Position numbers and translations under genes: made by a program. Below the pieces are notes generated by a model. It was not told where the DNA came from. It did not search any database and worked only from the letters and a program-made list of their open reading frames with translations. A DNA stretch of 64,000 nt from Clostridium folliculivorans (GTDB lineage: Bacteria > Bacillota > Clostridia > Clostridiales > Clostridiaceae), in contig NZ_BQXY01000001.1 of assembly GCF_024341905.1 (NCBI RefSeq), forward strand, positions 777,013 through 841,012. Reading direction: 5' to 3'. Each line of letters starts with the position of its first letter. Position 1 is the stretch's first letter. Below, piece after piece: positions 55,983 through 64,000 of the stretch.

Positions 55983-56825
55983 GTGGAAAAGATATTAAAA
56001 AAATATTTTCATATATTTTTACTTCCAACTTTGATAGCCTTTTTAATAGCTTTTTTTGTGCCATTCGTATTAGGAATGTATTTATCTTTTACAGAGTTTA
56101 CAACAGTAACTAATTCTAAGTTTGTAGGATTAAGCAATTATGTAAAAGCTATTCATAATAAAGATTTTATGAATGCGTTAATTTTTACCGCTAAGTTTAC
56201 TGTGATATCAGTGATAACAATAAATATATTTGCTTTTATACTAGCACTATTGCTTACAAGAGGGAAAAAGGGTTCAAATATTTTTAGATCTGCATTTTTT
56301 ATGCCTAATTTAATAGGTGGGATAGTTCTCGGATATATATGGCAGCTTATTATAAATGGTGTTTTATACAAATTTGGTGTTACTATGACCTATGATCCTA
56401 AGTTTGGTTTCTATGGTCTTGTTGTTTTAATGAATTGGCAGCTTATAGGCTATATGATGATTATATATATTGCCGGAATTCAAAATGTTCCTGAGGATCT
56501 TGTAGAAGCAGCAAAGATAGATGGGGCAAGCTCTTTTAGAATACTTAGAAATATAAAAATACCTATGATTATGCCTTCTATAACAATATGTTTATTTCTA
56601 ACTATATCAAACTCTTTCAAGTTATTTGACCAGAACTTAGCATTGACTGCAGGTGCACCTGCAAAGAAAACAGCTATGCTAGCATTAGATATTTACAATA
56701 CTTTCTATGGCTCTGTTGGCTGGGAAGGCGTAGGTCAAGCAAAAGCAGTTCTTTTCTTTTTACTAGTTGGATTATTTGCGTTTGCACAGCTTATATTTAC
56801 AAGAAGTAAGGAGGTAGAAAGTTAA
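55983..56825 (+). CDS. Sugar ABC transporter permease, MalF type
   Basis: 280 residues, six transmembrane helices. GTG start with TAGGAGAAG upstream. The cytoplasmic EAA loop reads EAAKIDGASSFRILRNIKIP (about 178-197). Forms the membrane channel with the next gene's product. The stop overlaps the next start by one base (TAATG). Confidence 0.92.
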   Translation: MEKILKKYFHIFLLPTLIAFLIAFFVPFVLGMYLSFTEFTTVTNSKFVGLSNYVKAIHNKDFMNALIFTAKFTVISVITINIFAFILALLLTRGKKGSNIFRSAFFMPNLIGGIVLGYIWQLIINGVLYKFGVTMTYDPKFGFYGLVVLMNWQLIGYMMIIYIAGIQNVPEDLVEAAKIDGASSFRILRNIKIPMIMPSITICLFLTISNSFKLFDQNLALTAGAPAKKTAMLALDIYNTFYGSVGWEGVGQAKAVLFFLLVGLFAFAQLIFTRSKEVES

Positions 56826-57658
56826 TGAAGGACTCAAAGGTTAAAGATAGTGTAATATTTGTGATATTACTTGTACTTGCTATAGCATTTTTAGTTCCTA
56901 TTCTAATAGTATTAATGAATTCCTTTAAAGGAAAATTCTTTATCAGTGATACTCCTTTCGTTTTTCCAACAAAACAAACCTTTACTGGATTACAAAACTA
57001 TACTAATGGTTTAATAAAGATTGGATTTTTAAAAGCCTTTGGATACTCACTTTTTATTACGGTATCTTCTGTGGTTGCTATAGTGTTATTCACTTCAATG
57101 ACAGGTTGGTATATAACTAGAGTTAAAACAAAAATTACAAATTCTATGTATTATTTATTTGTATTTTCAATGATTGTACCATTTCAAATGGTAATGTTTA
57201 CTACAACTAAGGTAGCTAATATGCTCCATTTAGATAATCCAATTGGAATTATTGTCATATATCTAGGATTTGCTTCAGGGTTATCTGTATTCATGTTCTC
57301 TGGTTTTGTAAAGTCCATTCCTCTAGAAATTGAAGAAGCAGCACTTATTGATGGATGCAATCCAATTCAAACCTTTTTTAAAGTCGTATTTCCAATTTTA
57401 AAACCTATATCTATAACTGTTTCAATACTTAATACAATGTGGATATGGAATGACTATCTACTGCCATATTTGCTTATCGGAAACGAATATAAGACTATAC
57501 CAATTGCAATTCAATACCTAAAAGGTGGATATGGTTCTATAGATATGGGAGCTATGATGGCTATGCTAGTATTAGCTATTGTACCAATTGTAATATTCTA
57601 TTTTACCTGTCAAAAACACATTATTAAAGGTATAGCAGCAGGAGCTGTTAAGGGATAA
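56825..57658 (+). CDS. Sugar ABC transporter permease, MalG type
   Basis: 277 residues, six transmembrane helices, EAA loop EEAALIDGCNPIQTFFKVVFP (about 177-197). Partner of the preceding permease, translationally coupled by overlap. No ATPase gene is in the cluster; in Firmicutes a shared MsmX/MalK-type ATPase encoded elsewhere usually energises such importers. Confidence 0.92.
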   Translation: MKDSKVKDSVIFVILLVLAIAFLVPILIVLMNSFKGKFFISDTPFVFPTKQTFTGLQNYTNGLIKIGFLKAFGYSLFITVSSVVAIVLFTSMTGWYITRVKTKITNSMYYLFVFSMIVPFQMVMFTTTKVANMLHLDNPIGIIVIYLGFASGLSVFMFSGFVKSIPLEIEEAALIDGCNPIQTFFKVVFPILKPISITVSILNTMWIWNDYLLPYLLIGNEYKTIPIAIQYLKGGYGSIDMGAMMAMLVLAIVPIVIFYFTCQKHIIKGIAAGAVKG

Positions 57659-57698
57659 GGTGAATATAATATAAAATATACTTTAAAGGAGGAGAGTT

Positions 57699-59177
57699 AT
57701 GAGAGCCAGTGGTGTATTGTTGCCTATATCAAGTTTGCCAGGAAAATATGGCATAGGGACTTTTTCAAAAGATGCATATGATTTTATAGATAAGCTTAAA
57801 GCATCAGGTCAAAAATTCTGGCAGATACTGCCTCTAGGACCAACTGGGTATGGTGATTCACCTTACCAATCATTTTCTACTTTTGCTGGGAATCCATATT
57901 TTATTGATTTAGAAGCTTTGATTTATGAGGGGTATTTGACAAAGGAAGAATGTGAAAATTATGATTTTGGAAATAGTGACAGATATATTGATTACGAGAA
58001 GATATACCTATCTAGATTTAAGATATTAAGAACTGCATATGAGAGAAGTAATATTACTAATAATAGCGAATTTAATGAATTCATAAAAGAAAATTCTTAT
58101 TGGTTAGAAGATTATTCTCTTTATATGGCTGTTAAAAATGCTTATGGCGGTATGAGTTGGAGTGAATGGGATGATGACATAAAACTTAGGGAGCCGTCTT
58201 CCGTAGAAAAATACAATAATCAATATGCAGACGAAATATCATTTTATAAATTTCAGCAGTTTATGTTTATAAAGCAGTGGCTAAAGCTAAAAGCTTATGC
58301 AAATCAACAAGGTATAAAGATAATAGGTGATATTCCAATATATGTAGCATTTGATAGTGCCGATGCTTGGGCTAATCCAGAGTTGTTTCAATTTGACTCA
58401 AACAGGCGTCCGATTTCTGTAGCAGGATGTCCACCTGATGCTTTTTCTGCAACTGGTCAGCTATGGGGGAATCCGTTATATGATTGGGAATATCATAAGA
58501 GAACTTCATATACTTGGTGGATACAGAGAATTGCTTATTCTTTTAAACTATATGATGTTGTTCGTGTTGATCATTTTAGAGGATTTGATGAATATTATTC
58601 AATTCCTTTTGGTGCTACCACAGCACAAACAGGACAATGGAGGAAAGGGCCAGGTTATGATATTTTTAATGCTATAAAAAATGCTCTTGGAGATTTAGAT
58701 ATAATTGCTGAAGACCTAGGATTCCTTACTGAAAGCGTGCTGGAGCTTGTTAGAAGAACAGGTTATCCAGGTATGAAGGTACTAGAGTTTGCTTTTGACT
58801 CAAGGGAAGCAGGAGACTATATGCCACATAATTACAATAGAAACTCTATCGTATACACAGGAACTCACGATAATGAGACTATTTCAGAATGGTATCATAA
58901 ACTTAACTCAGAAGATAAAAAATTAGCAAATGATTATTTAGATATTGATGAAGATAATATAAAGGATGTTCATTGGAAATTTATAAGGCTAGCTTTTTCA
59001 ACAGTATCAGATCTAGCAGTTATTCCAATTCAAGATTATTTAGGTCTTGGTAGCGAAGGTAGGATAAACATACCTTCTACTTTAGGAGCAAATTGGAAGT
59101 GGAGGCTCTTAGATAACGAAATTACGACAGAATTAGTAGATAGGATAAGGAAAATTACCAAGTTATACGGAAGGTAA
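57699..59177 (+). CDS. malQ: 4-alpha-glucanotransferase (amylomaltase)
   Basis: 492 residues, glycoside hydrolase family 77. RASGVLLPISSLPGKYGIG at the start, catalytic nucleophile Asp in VVRVDHFRGF (about 288), acid/base Glu in DIIAEDLGFL (about 335) and THDNET (about 390). It rearranges alpha-1,4-glucans, releasing glucose from maltose and maltotriose. This points to malto-oligosaccharides as the importer's cargo. RBS AAGGAGGAG; 40 bases after the MalG-type gene. Confidence 0.96.
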   Translation: MRASGVLLPISSLPGKYGIGTFSKDAYDFIDKLKASGQKFWQILPLGPTGYGDSPYQSFSTFAGNPYFIDLEALIYEGYLTKEECENYDFGNSDRYIDYEKIYLSRFKILRTAYERSNITNNSEFNEFIKENSYWLEDYSLYMAVKNAYGGMSWSEWDDDIKLREPSSVEKYNNQYADEISFYKFQQFMFIKQWLKLKAYANQQGIKIIGDIPIYVAFDSADAWANPELFQFDSNRRPISVAGCPPDAFSATGQLWGNPLYDWEYHKRTSYTWWIQRIAYSFKLYDVVRVDHFRGFDEYYSIPFGATTAQTGQWRKGPGYDIFNAIKNALGDLDIIAEDLGFLTESVLELVRRTGYPGMKVLEFAFDSREAGDYMPHNYNRNSIVYTGTHDNETISEWYHKLNSEDKKLANDYLDIDEDNIKDVHWKFIRLAFSTVSDLAVIPIQDYLGLGSEGRINIPSTLGANWKWRLLDNEITTELVDRIRKITKLYGR

Positions 59178-59180
59178 GCC

Positions 59181-59212
59181 ATGAAATCCCCAATTAATTG
59201 TTGGGGATTTCA
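59181..59212 (+). terminator. Hairpin after malQ
   Basis: TGAAATCCCCAA (59182-59193) pairs perfectly with TTGGGGATTTCA (59200-59211). The T run is lacking, so termination may be partial. Confidence 0.65.
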
Positions 59213-59329
59213 AAATTCGTTGAAAACCCCATTACATTTACAAGTTTTTGATATTATAATAATATTATACATAAAATATTAAATTTTAACATATTTTGTT
59301 AGGTTTGGGGAATGAGAAGGATGATGAAT

Positions 59330-60379
59330 ATGGAGATAATTACAATAAAGGATATTGCAAGATTATGTGGGGTGGGAGTGAGTACCGTTTCTAGAGCTAT
59401 AAATAATCACCCTGATATTAATGAGGAAACTAAGGCGATGATTATGCAAGTTATTAGAGAAAATAACTATGTGCCTAATAACAGTGCTCGTAACCTTAAA
59501 AGAACTGATTCTAAAGCTATTGCGGTTCTTATAAAAGGTATTACAAATCCTTTCTTCAGTAATATGATTAAAATATTTGAAAAAAAGATAAAAGAAAAGA
59601 AGTATTCCTTCATTCTTCAGCATGTTGATAATAAAGAAAATGAAGTAGATATAGCTATTGAACTTATAAAAGAAAAAAAGCTTAAAGGTATTGTGTTTTT
59701 AGGCGGTCACTTTTCTCATCCAGACGAAAAACTAAGAATGATAAATGTGCCCTTCGTTTTAAGTACAATTGCAACTATGGACAATTTAGATAAATCCATC
59801 TGTTCTTCGGTATCAGTTGATGATTTTAAGGAAAGTTATAAAGTTGTAGATTATTTATGTAAACAAGGTCATAAAAAAATAGCAATAATAACTGCTCCTA
59901 TGGATGATGAAAGTATTGGTATGCTTAGATTCAATGGATATACCAGCGCCTTAAAAGATAATGGGATTGAAATAAATGAAAATTTAATTGGCATAATGAA
60001 AGATGAGCTTGAAAGTTATTCTATGGAAAATGGTTACGCTGTTGCTACAGAACTTTTGCACAAAAATGAGGATTTTACTGCAATTTATGCTATTTGCGAT
60101 AGCATGGCTATAGGTGCCTGTAAGGCTATTTTTGATATGGGTAAAACTGTTCCGGAAGATTATTCAGTAGCAGGATTTGATGGTCTTGATATTGCTAGTT
60201 ATTATAACCCGTCCATAACAACTATTAGGCAACCAGTTGAAGAAATAGCTGAAGAAACCATAAAGATTTTGTTCAATGTAATTGGTAAGAAAATCTTAGT
60301 GGAACATAAGACTTTTCAAGGGGAACTTATTGTAGGACAATCTACTAAGAATATATATATAGGGAATTCTAAAAACTAA
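59330..60379 (+). CDS. LacI-family transcriptional regulator
   Basis: 349 or so residues from the ATG at 59330, chosen because MEIITIKDIARLCGVGVSTVSRAIN then begins normally and AAGGATGATG precedes; frames back to 59312 add six residues. N-terminal LacI helix-turn-helix with hinge helix (NNSARNLKR), then a periplasmic-binding-protein-like effector domain (ITNPFFSNMI, AGFDGLDIA, TTIRQP). It probably represses the sugar-importer operon through the palindrome at 54209, with a maltodextrin as inducer (inference). Confidence 0.92.
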   Translation: MEIITIKDIARLCGVGVSTVSRAINNHPDINEETKAMIMQVIRENNYVPNNSARNLKRTDSKAIAVLIKGITNPFFSNMIKIFEKKIKEKKYSFILQHVDNKENEVDIAIELIKEKKLKGIVFLGGHFSHPDEKLRMINVPFVLSTIATMDNLDKSICSSVSVDDFKESYKVVDYLCKQGHKKIAIITAPMDDESIGMLRFNGYTSALKDNGIEINENLIGIMKDELESYSMENGYAVATELLHKNEDFTAIYAICDSMAIGACKAIFDMGKTVPEDYSVAGFDGLDIASYYNPSITTIRQPVEEIAEETIKILFNVIGKKILVEHKTFQGELIVGQSTKNIYIGNSKN

Positions 60380-60401
60380 ATAAAATTTAAGTGGACTAAA
60401 G

Positions 60402-60441
60402 TAGATAGGTTTGCCATAAGGGTTGCAAACCTATCTTTTTT
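60402..60441 (+). terminator. Terminator of the LacI gene
   Basis: AGATAGGTTTGC (60403-60414) pairs with GCAAACCTATCT (60425-60436), followed by a T run. Confidence 0.9.
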
Positions 60442-60475
60442 TATGTACTCACTAACTAATTGATTTTATTACTGG

Positions 60476-60778
60476 CTAACTTATGCTCAGTATAGTAAGA
60501 ACAGTAATTAGTGCTATGAAAAATATAGAAAGTACCTTTCCAGGCCTAGCACCGATATGATGAGGATATTTAATTCCAATGAAAAGAGAAATTATAAATA
60601 ATATTATAGAAACAATTGATGTTGCTCCATAGATATTCATTGAATTCAATACTACAGCACCTACGGATCTTCTTCCATCGCCAATGTATGTGAATGAGCA
60701 CATTATAGCAGTTATCGAAAATATCAATGATAGCGTTCCTTTACCTAAAGATTTACGCTTAGATCTTAAACGGTCCAT
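60476..60778 (-). CDS. Small membrane protein of unknown function
   Basis: 100 residues: basic N-terminus (MDRLRSKRKSLGKG), then three hydrophobic helices (about 15-33, 52-68, 80-99). AAGGAGG lies before the ATG. Proteins of this size and pattern are common and unassigned in clostridia. It is transcribed leftward, near a decayed acetyltransferase. Confidence 0.7.
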   Translation of the reverse strand: MDRLRSKRKSLGKGTLSLIFSITAIMCSFTYIGDGRRSVGAVVLNSMNIYGATSIVSIILFIISLFIGIKYPHHIGARPGKVLSIFFIALITVLTILSIS

Positions 60779-60801
60779 AAAGACCTCCTTACTATAAAAT
60801 T

Positions 60802-61221
60802 TTAAGTTGTGTAATTATAATTCTTTAAGTAAATATCAACAAATCTCTTATTTTCATGCCACCAATGCATTTGATAGGTCTCAACACTTTTAAAACCTAA
60901 TTTTTTTGCTAAATTTTTAGATTCTTCATTTCCATTATCGCAATCCCATATTGAATTTATATTATGTTTTATACAATATCTTATAAAAGCTGTGCAGGTC
61001 ATAAGGGCAAAGCATTGATTCCTAAAGCTATTTTGAGTAATAATATCAATTTCAGCTGAGCCATCTTTTACGTAGTAAGTATTGCATACACTAACAAATT
61101 CGGTGTCTTTTAATATACAAAAACCAAAACCATTTCTTATGAAGTTTTCTGCAGTTCCCCATAAATTAAAATAAGAGTCATCAATTTCGTTAGCATATTT
61201 AATAAATAAGTCTTCATCTAA
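60802..61221 (-). pseudogene. N-terminally truncated GNAT acetyltransferase
   Basis: The minus-strand frame is open from 61221 to the stop at 60802, about 139 codons, with a stop at 61222-61224 and no start codon near the beginning. The translation contains GFGFCILKDTEFVSVCN, EIDIITQNSFRNQCFA and WDCDNGNEESKNLAKKLGFKSVETY, the core of GNAT N-acetyltransferases (PF12746-like, about 250 residues when complete). The N-terminal half is missing. A 66-codon start-to-stop frame at 61002 is only its tail. Confidence 0.7.
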
Positions 61222-61292
61222 TTATATGGATAATTATAGGATATTAGAAAAAATAAACCATCTATTAAAGTATAAAAAAGTGCAAAAAACAG

Positions 61293-61321
61293 TTGACAAA
61301 AAATAGAATAAAGCATATTAT
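61293..61321 (+). promoter_or_regulatory. Promoter of the NAD-salvage operon
   Basis: TTGACA (61293-61298) and TATTAT (61316-61321) with a 17-base spacer. Confidence 0.8.
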
Positions 61322-61329
61322 AAAAACAT

Positions 61330-61360
61330 AATATCAAATTGATATTATCTAAAAGATAAT
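61330..61360. promoter_or_regulatory. Two overlapping palindromes, probable NrtR operator
   Basis: AATATCA-AAT-TGATATT (61330-61346) and ATTATCT-AAA-AGATAAT (61344-61360) are both perfect and overlap by 3 bases. They sit just downstream of the -10 box and upstream of the NrtR-like start, where a repressor would block transcription. Confidence 0.65.
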
Positions 61361-61379
61361 AAGTTGGAGAGTGCAAAAC

Positions 61380-62270
61380 TTGGATAAACATTTTATAGAT
61401 AACGAAGCAGAATTTCTTAAAAACTATGATGTAAATCAATATGAAAGACCTAGTGTAACAAACGATGTAATAATATTTACTACTGATGATATAAAAGAAG
61501 CTAACCAAAGAAAGGTTCCTAAAAAAGGTATGCAGGTCCTTTTGGTTAAAAGAGATGAGTATCCTGATAAGGGTAAGTGGTCCATACCAGGCGGTTTTAT
61601 TGATATAAATGAAGGTCTCAAAGAGGGAGCTAAAAGAAAACTAAGAGAAAAAACCGGAGTAGAGGATGTTTATATTGAGCAGCTTTATACCTTTGGGGAC
61701 ATAAATAGAGATAAGAGAACTAGGGTTATCAGTATTGGAAACATGGCTTTAATTGAAAAAGAAATTATAAGGTTTGAAGAAACAAATGAATTGAAAGAAA
61801 GTAAATGGTTTTGGATAGATAAAGTTCTTGTTGAAACTAATAAGAGTGACAGGTATATAGAAAATAATCATATACTAACTCTAAAATCTGAAGATGATAA
61901 GGTTGAAGTAAAATATCAAGTAATAGAAAAGATTGATAGAAATATATATAGAAGAAAAGAAATTAACTATATTCGGTTAGATGAATCAACAGAAAATTTA
62001 GCTTTTGACCACTATAAGATTTTAGATTATGCAGTTGATAGATTAAGAAATAAAGTTGAGTATACTCCAATCGCATTTAATCTGCTTCCAAGATTATTTA
62101 CAGTAAAAGAACTGCAAAATGTCTATGAAGCTATCATGGGAAGAGAAATACTTAATTTTAGACGAAAAATGGAAGATATGATAATTGAAACTGATGAAAA
62201 GATAGAAGGAAAGCCTTTTAGACCTGCAAAAGTATTCAAATTCAATGAAAACTGGGAACATAACTTTTAA
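61380..62270 (+). CDS. nrtR: NrtR-like Nudix-domain transcriptional regulator of NAD metabolism
   Basis: About 296 residues from a TTG at 61380, with GGAG 10 bases upstream; a GTG at 61371 is an alternative but too close to the RBS. N-terminal Nudix fold (about 30-170) and C-terminal winged helix (about 215-280, AFNLLPRLFTVKELQNVYEAI and MGREILNFRRKM). The Nudix box reads GGFIDINEGLKEGAKRKLREKTGV, in which the two key glutamates of REUxEE are lysines, so catalysis is probably lost, as in NrtR regulators that sense ADP-ribose. First gene of an NAD-salvage operon with palindromic operator sites. Confidence 0.88.
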   Translation: MDKHFIDNEAEFLKNYDVNQYERPSVTNDVIIFTTDDIKEANQRKVPKKGMQVLLVKRDEYPDKGKWSIPGGFIDINEGLKEGAKRKLREKTGVEDVYIEQLYTFGDINRDKRTRVISIGNMALIEKEIIRFEETNELKESKWFWIDKVLVETNKSDRYIENNHILTLKSEDDKVEVKYQVIEKIDRNIYRRKEINYIRLDESTENLAFDHYKILDYAVDRLRNKVEYTPIAFNLLPRLFTVKELQNVYEAIMGREILNFRRKMEDMIIETDEKIEGKPFRPAKVFKFNENWEHNF

Positions 62271-62339
62271 AATATGACTAGGTTTATGTTGAAATTAACA
62301 TAAATATGTGTGATTTATAAAATATGGAGGGAAGTTTTT

Positions 62340-63134
62340 ATGATATATCTAAATAATAAAAAAGTACAAATTAAGAAGTTTCCTAATGGGGAAGCATTAA
62401 TTGATAGTGAGAGTTTAGTTATTAATAGTTATGATAATGAAATAAAGATAAAGTTTGAAAGCGATGAAGATATAACTCATTTGATATTTTTAAAAGGACA
62501 TTTAGATGAACTAAATAAAAAATGTAGTCTTATAATCCCTTATATGCCTTATTCAAGAATGGATAGAACAGAGGGGATGACAGTTTTTACTCTCAAACAT
62601 CTTTGTAGACTTATAAATAGCTTAAATTTTGAAAGAGTTACTGTATATGAGCCACATTCAGAGGTATCTGTTGCATTGTTAGATAGAGTTAAGGTTGTAA
62701 ATATGTCTCAAGCCTTAACAAAAGAACTTTTGAAAAATCTTAATAGTGAAGATGACATATATTTAGTTTATCCAGATGCAGGGGCTGCAAAAAGATATGA
62801 AAAGCAGATAGAGCATGAAATGGTGCTTACAGCAAATAAAGAAAGAGATTTTAAAACAGGACGTATTAAAAGTCTTAAGATAAATGGAGAGGTTTCATCG
62901 AAAGCTTTTAAAGCAGTAATTGTTGATGATTTATGTTCAAAAGGTGGAACATTTATATTAACTGCTGAGGAACTTAAAAAGCTTGGTGCTAAGGAGATAT
63001 ATCTAGTTGTAACCCACTGTGAAGATACCATTTTTGAAGGTGATATATTGAAGACTGATTTGATTCAAGAAGTATTTACAACTAATAGTATATTAAGTAA
63101 ATCTCACGAAAAAATTAGGATACATGAAATATAG
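62340..63134 (+). CDS. Ribose-phosphate pyrophosphokinase-like protein
   Basis: 264 residues from the ATG at 62340 (GGAGGGAAG upstream). PRPP-synthetase fold: IPYMPYSRMDR (ATP-loop region), VYPDAGAAKRYE and the PRPP-binding VIVDDLCSKGGTFILTAEELK. Housekeeping Prs is about 315 residues, so this is a shorter variant. In this operon it probably supplies PRPP to the phosphoribosyltransferase downstream. Whether it is an active synthetase is inferred. Confidence 0.85.
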   Translation: MIYLNNKKVQIKKFPNGEALIDSESLVINSYDNEIKIKFESDEDITHLIFLKGHLDELNKKCSLIIPYMPYSRMDRTEGMTVFTLKHLCRLINSLNFERVTVYEPHSEVSVALLDRVKVVNMSQALTKELLKNLNSEDDIYLVYPDAGAAKRYEKQIEHEMVLTANKERDFKTGRIKSLKINGEVSSKAFKAVIVDDLCSKGGTFILTAEELKKLGAKEIYLVVTHCEDTIFEGDILKTDLIQEVFTTNSILSKSHEKIRIHEI

Positions 63135-63145
63135 GAGGCGATATT

Positions 63146-63685
63146 ATGAGAAAGTTGTTAGTAGTGGTTGATTATCAAAAGGATTTTGTAGATGGAGCAT
63201 TAGGCTTTGAGAAGGCTGTAGAGCTTGAGAAACCTATATATGATAAAGTTAAGAAGTATCTAGATGAAGGCGAAAAGGTTCTATTTACCTATGATACTCA
63301 TCATGAAAATTACCTAGAAACAAGAGAAGGAAAAAACTTACCTGTTATACATTGTATTGAAGGATCACAAGGACATGAGCTTTATGGAAGCCTTAAGGAA
63401 TTTAAGAATGTGAAAAACGCCTATCATTATAATAAAGGAAGTTTTGGAATAAGTCCTGCTGATATGATTAAGATAACTGAGGATCTAGGTGAGGAAATAG
63501 GGACTATTGAGCTTATAGGTGTAGTTACAAATATGTGTGTTGTAAGTAATGTGGTAACCTTTCAGTCTCAGTATACTAATGCTGACATAAGTGTTGATGG
63601 TGCATTATGCGGAAGCTTTGATGAAGCCCTTCATGATAAAGTATTAGATGTAATTGAAAGCTTGCAAGTGAAGGTAATGAGATAA
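63146..63685 (+). CDS. pncA: Nicotinamidase-type isochorismatase family hydrolase
   Basis: 179 residues. Asp in VVDYQKDFVDGALG (about 8), the metal site Asp-His-His in TYDTHHENY (about 49-54) and Cys in GVVTNMCVVSNV (about 130) fit the nicotinamidase pattern. It would deamidate nicotinamide to nicotinate. RBS AGGAGGCG; 11 bases after the preceding gene. Confidence 0.85.
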   Translation: MRKLLVVVDYQKDFVDGALGFEKAVELEKPIYDKVKKYLDEGEKVLFTYDTHHENYLETREGKNLPVIHCIEGSQGHELYGSLKEFKNVKNAYHYNKGSFGISPADMIKITEDLGEEIGTIELIGVVTNMCVVSNVVTFQSQYTNADISVDGALCGSFDEALHDKVLDVIESLQVKVMR

Positions 63686-63752
63686 AAAGGTACTGATATA
63701 TAAATATTTGACTTAAATAAATATAGTTATAGAGAATAAAAGGGGAATAATT

Positions 63753-64000
63753 ATGAATCCAATATTGCTTACAGATTTTTACAAAACAATTCACCATATA
63801 TGTTATGCAGAAGGAATGACTAAGCTTGTTAGTTATTGGACTCCGAGAATGTCTAGAAAAGAAAACATGAACAAGGTTGTAATGTTTGGACTTCAATCTT
63901 TTATAAAGAAATATTTGATTGAGTATTTTAATGAGAATTTCTTTAATGCTTCAAAAGAAGAAATAGTATCAGAATACAAAAGAATTATATCTAGAACAAT
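63753..64000 (+). CDS. Nicotinamide/nicotinate phosphoribosyltransferase, N-terminal part
   Basis: Starts with ATG after AAAAGGGGAA and runs off the window, giving 82 residues. LLTDFYKTIHHICYAEGMTKLVSYWTPR and VMFGLQSFIKKYL match the N-terminus of NAMPT-type enzymes, which join PRPP to nicotinamide (some bacterial homologues are annotated for nicotinate). In operon with an NrtR-like regulator, PRPP synthetase-like protein and nicotinamidase. Full-length proteins are near 480 residues. Confidence 0.85.
   Translation, partial: MNPILLTDFYKTIHHICYAEGMTKLVSYWTPRMSRKENMNKVVMFGLQSFIKKYLIEYFNENFFNASKEEIVSEYKRIISRT

Noticed and set aside
60802-61002. 66-codon small gene
   Set aside because: The same frame stays open for 73 more codons upstream with acetyltransferase sequence, so it is the tail of a truncated gene.
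61371-61379. GTG start for the NrtR-like gene
   Set aside because: It lies directly after the GGAG, leaving almost no spacing; the TTG at 61380 is better placed, though the GTG cannot be excluded.

Overview
The window is low-GC Gram-positive DNA and reads as a chromosomal segment of a Clostridium-like Firmicute. The evidence is consistently AT-rich codon use, strong AGGAGG-type ribosome binding sites, a T-box leader before valS, an alpha/beta-type spore protein gene, a lipoteichoic-acid-synthase-type sulfatase, and many clostridial family proteins (DUF4364, DUF4130, the TSCPD protein, the giant CoA-dehydratase activase). Most genes are core metabolism. I see no prophage, CRISPR array or full-length insertion sequence. 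Both ends of the window cut genes (hisS on the left, a nicotinamide/nicotinate phosphoribosyltransferase on the right).

Layout. 1-2.4 kb: hisS-aspS. 2.6-4.2 kb: a CsoR-family repressor with a palindromic operator, then a split threonine/serine exporter. 4.7-7.9 kb: glyA, a dipeptidase and a YmfI-like reductase. 8-10.2 kb: a two-component system. 10.6-14 kb: M16 peptidase, recX, a membrane transglutaminase and a TPR protein. 14.2-18.5 kb: a 1424-residue ATP-dependent activase/reductase. 18.5-23.2 kb: T-box, valS, folC. 23.5-25.7 kb: LtaS-like enzyme. 26.4-28.5 kb: a DUF4130 plus radical-SAM pair thought to act on DNA. 28.8-32.2 kb: two GT4 glycosyltransferases and a flippase-like membrane protein. 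32.5-36.2 kb: small enzymes, a regulator, a polysaccharide deacetylase and a double OB-fold protein. 36.5-42.1 kb: acetyl-branch diaminopimelate/lysine genes (dapH, patA, dapB, dapA, asd) with a cobalamin adenosyltransferase. 42.5-46.8 kb: spore protein, methyltransferase, hslO, three tRNAs, deaminase. 47-53.8 kb: rhodanese with a two-cysteine ArsR regulator, Nudix, isochorismatase, two nitroreductases, a ZIP transporter and a broken ferric-reductase-type gene. 54.3-60.4 kb: a sugar ABC importer (binding protein and two permeases, no ATPase) with malQ and a LacI regulator. 61.2-64 kb: an NAD-salvage operon (NrtR-like regulator, PRPP-synthetase-like protein, nicotinamidase, NAMPT-type transferase).

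The least explained content is between genes. At least four families of small non-coding repeats recur: (a) MITE-like elements with 17-bp inverted ends (three copies, one inside the sugar-importer operon); (b) an element of about 140 bp whose right end carries a conserved terminator-like hairpin, with one copy inserted inside a MITE; (c) a 102-103 bp element with TAGATAA-CCAGTTC-type inverted ends; (d) long palindromes ending in GATGTACCACTTC. They often cluster, most densely at 52.15-52.43 kb. Candidate functional novelties are the DUF4130/radical-SAM pair, a predicted persulfide-sensing rhodanese/ArsR pair, a CsoR-family protein with a Tyr at the metal-ligand His position, and overlapping palindromes before the NrtR-like gene.
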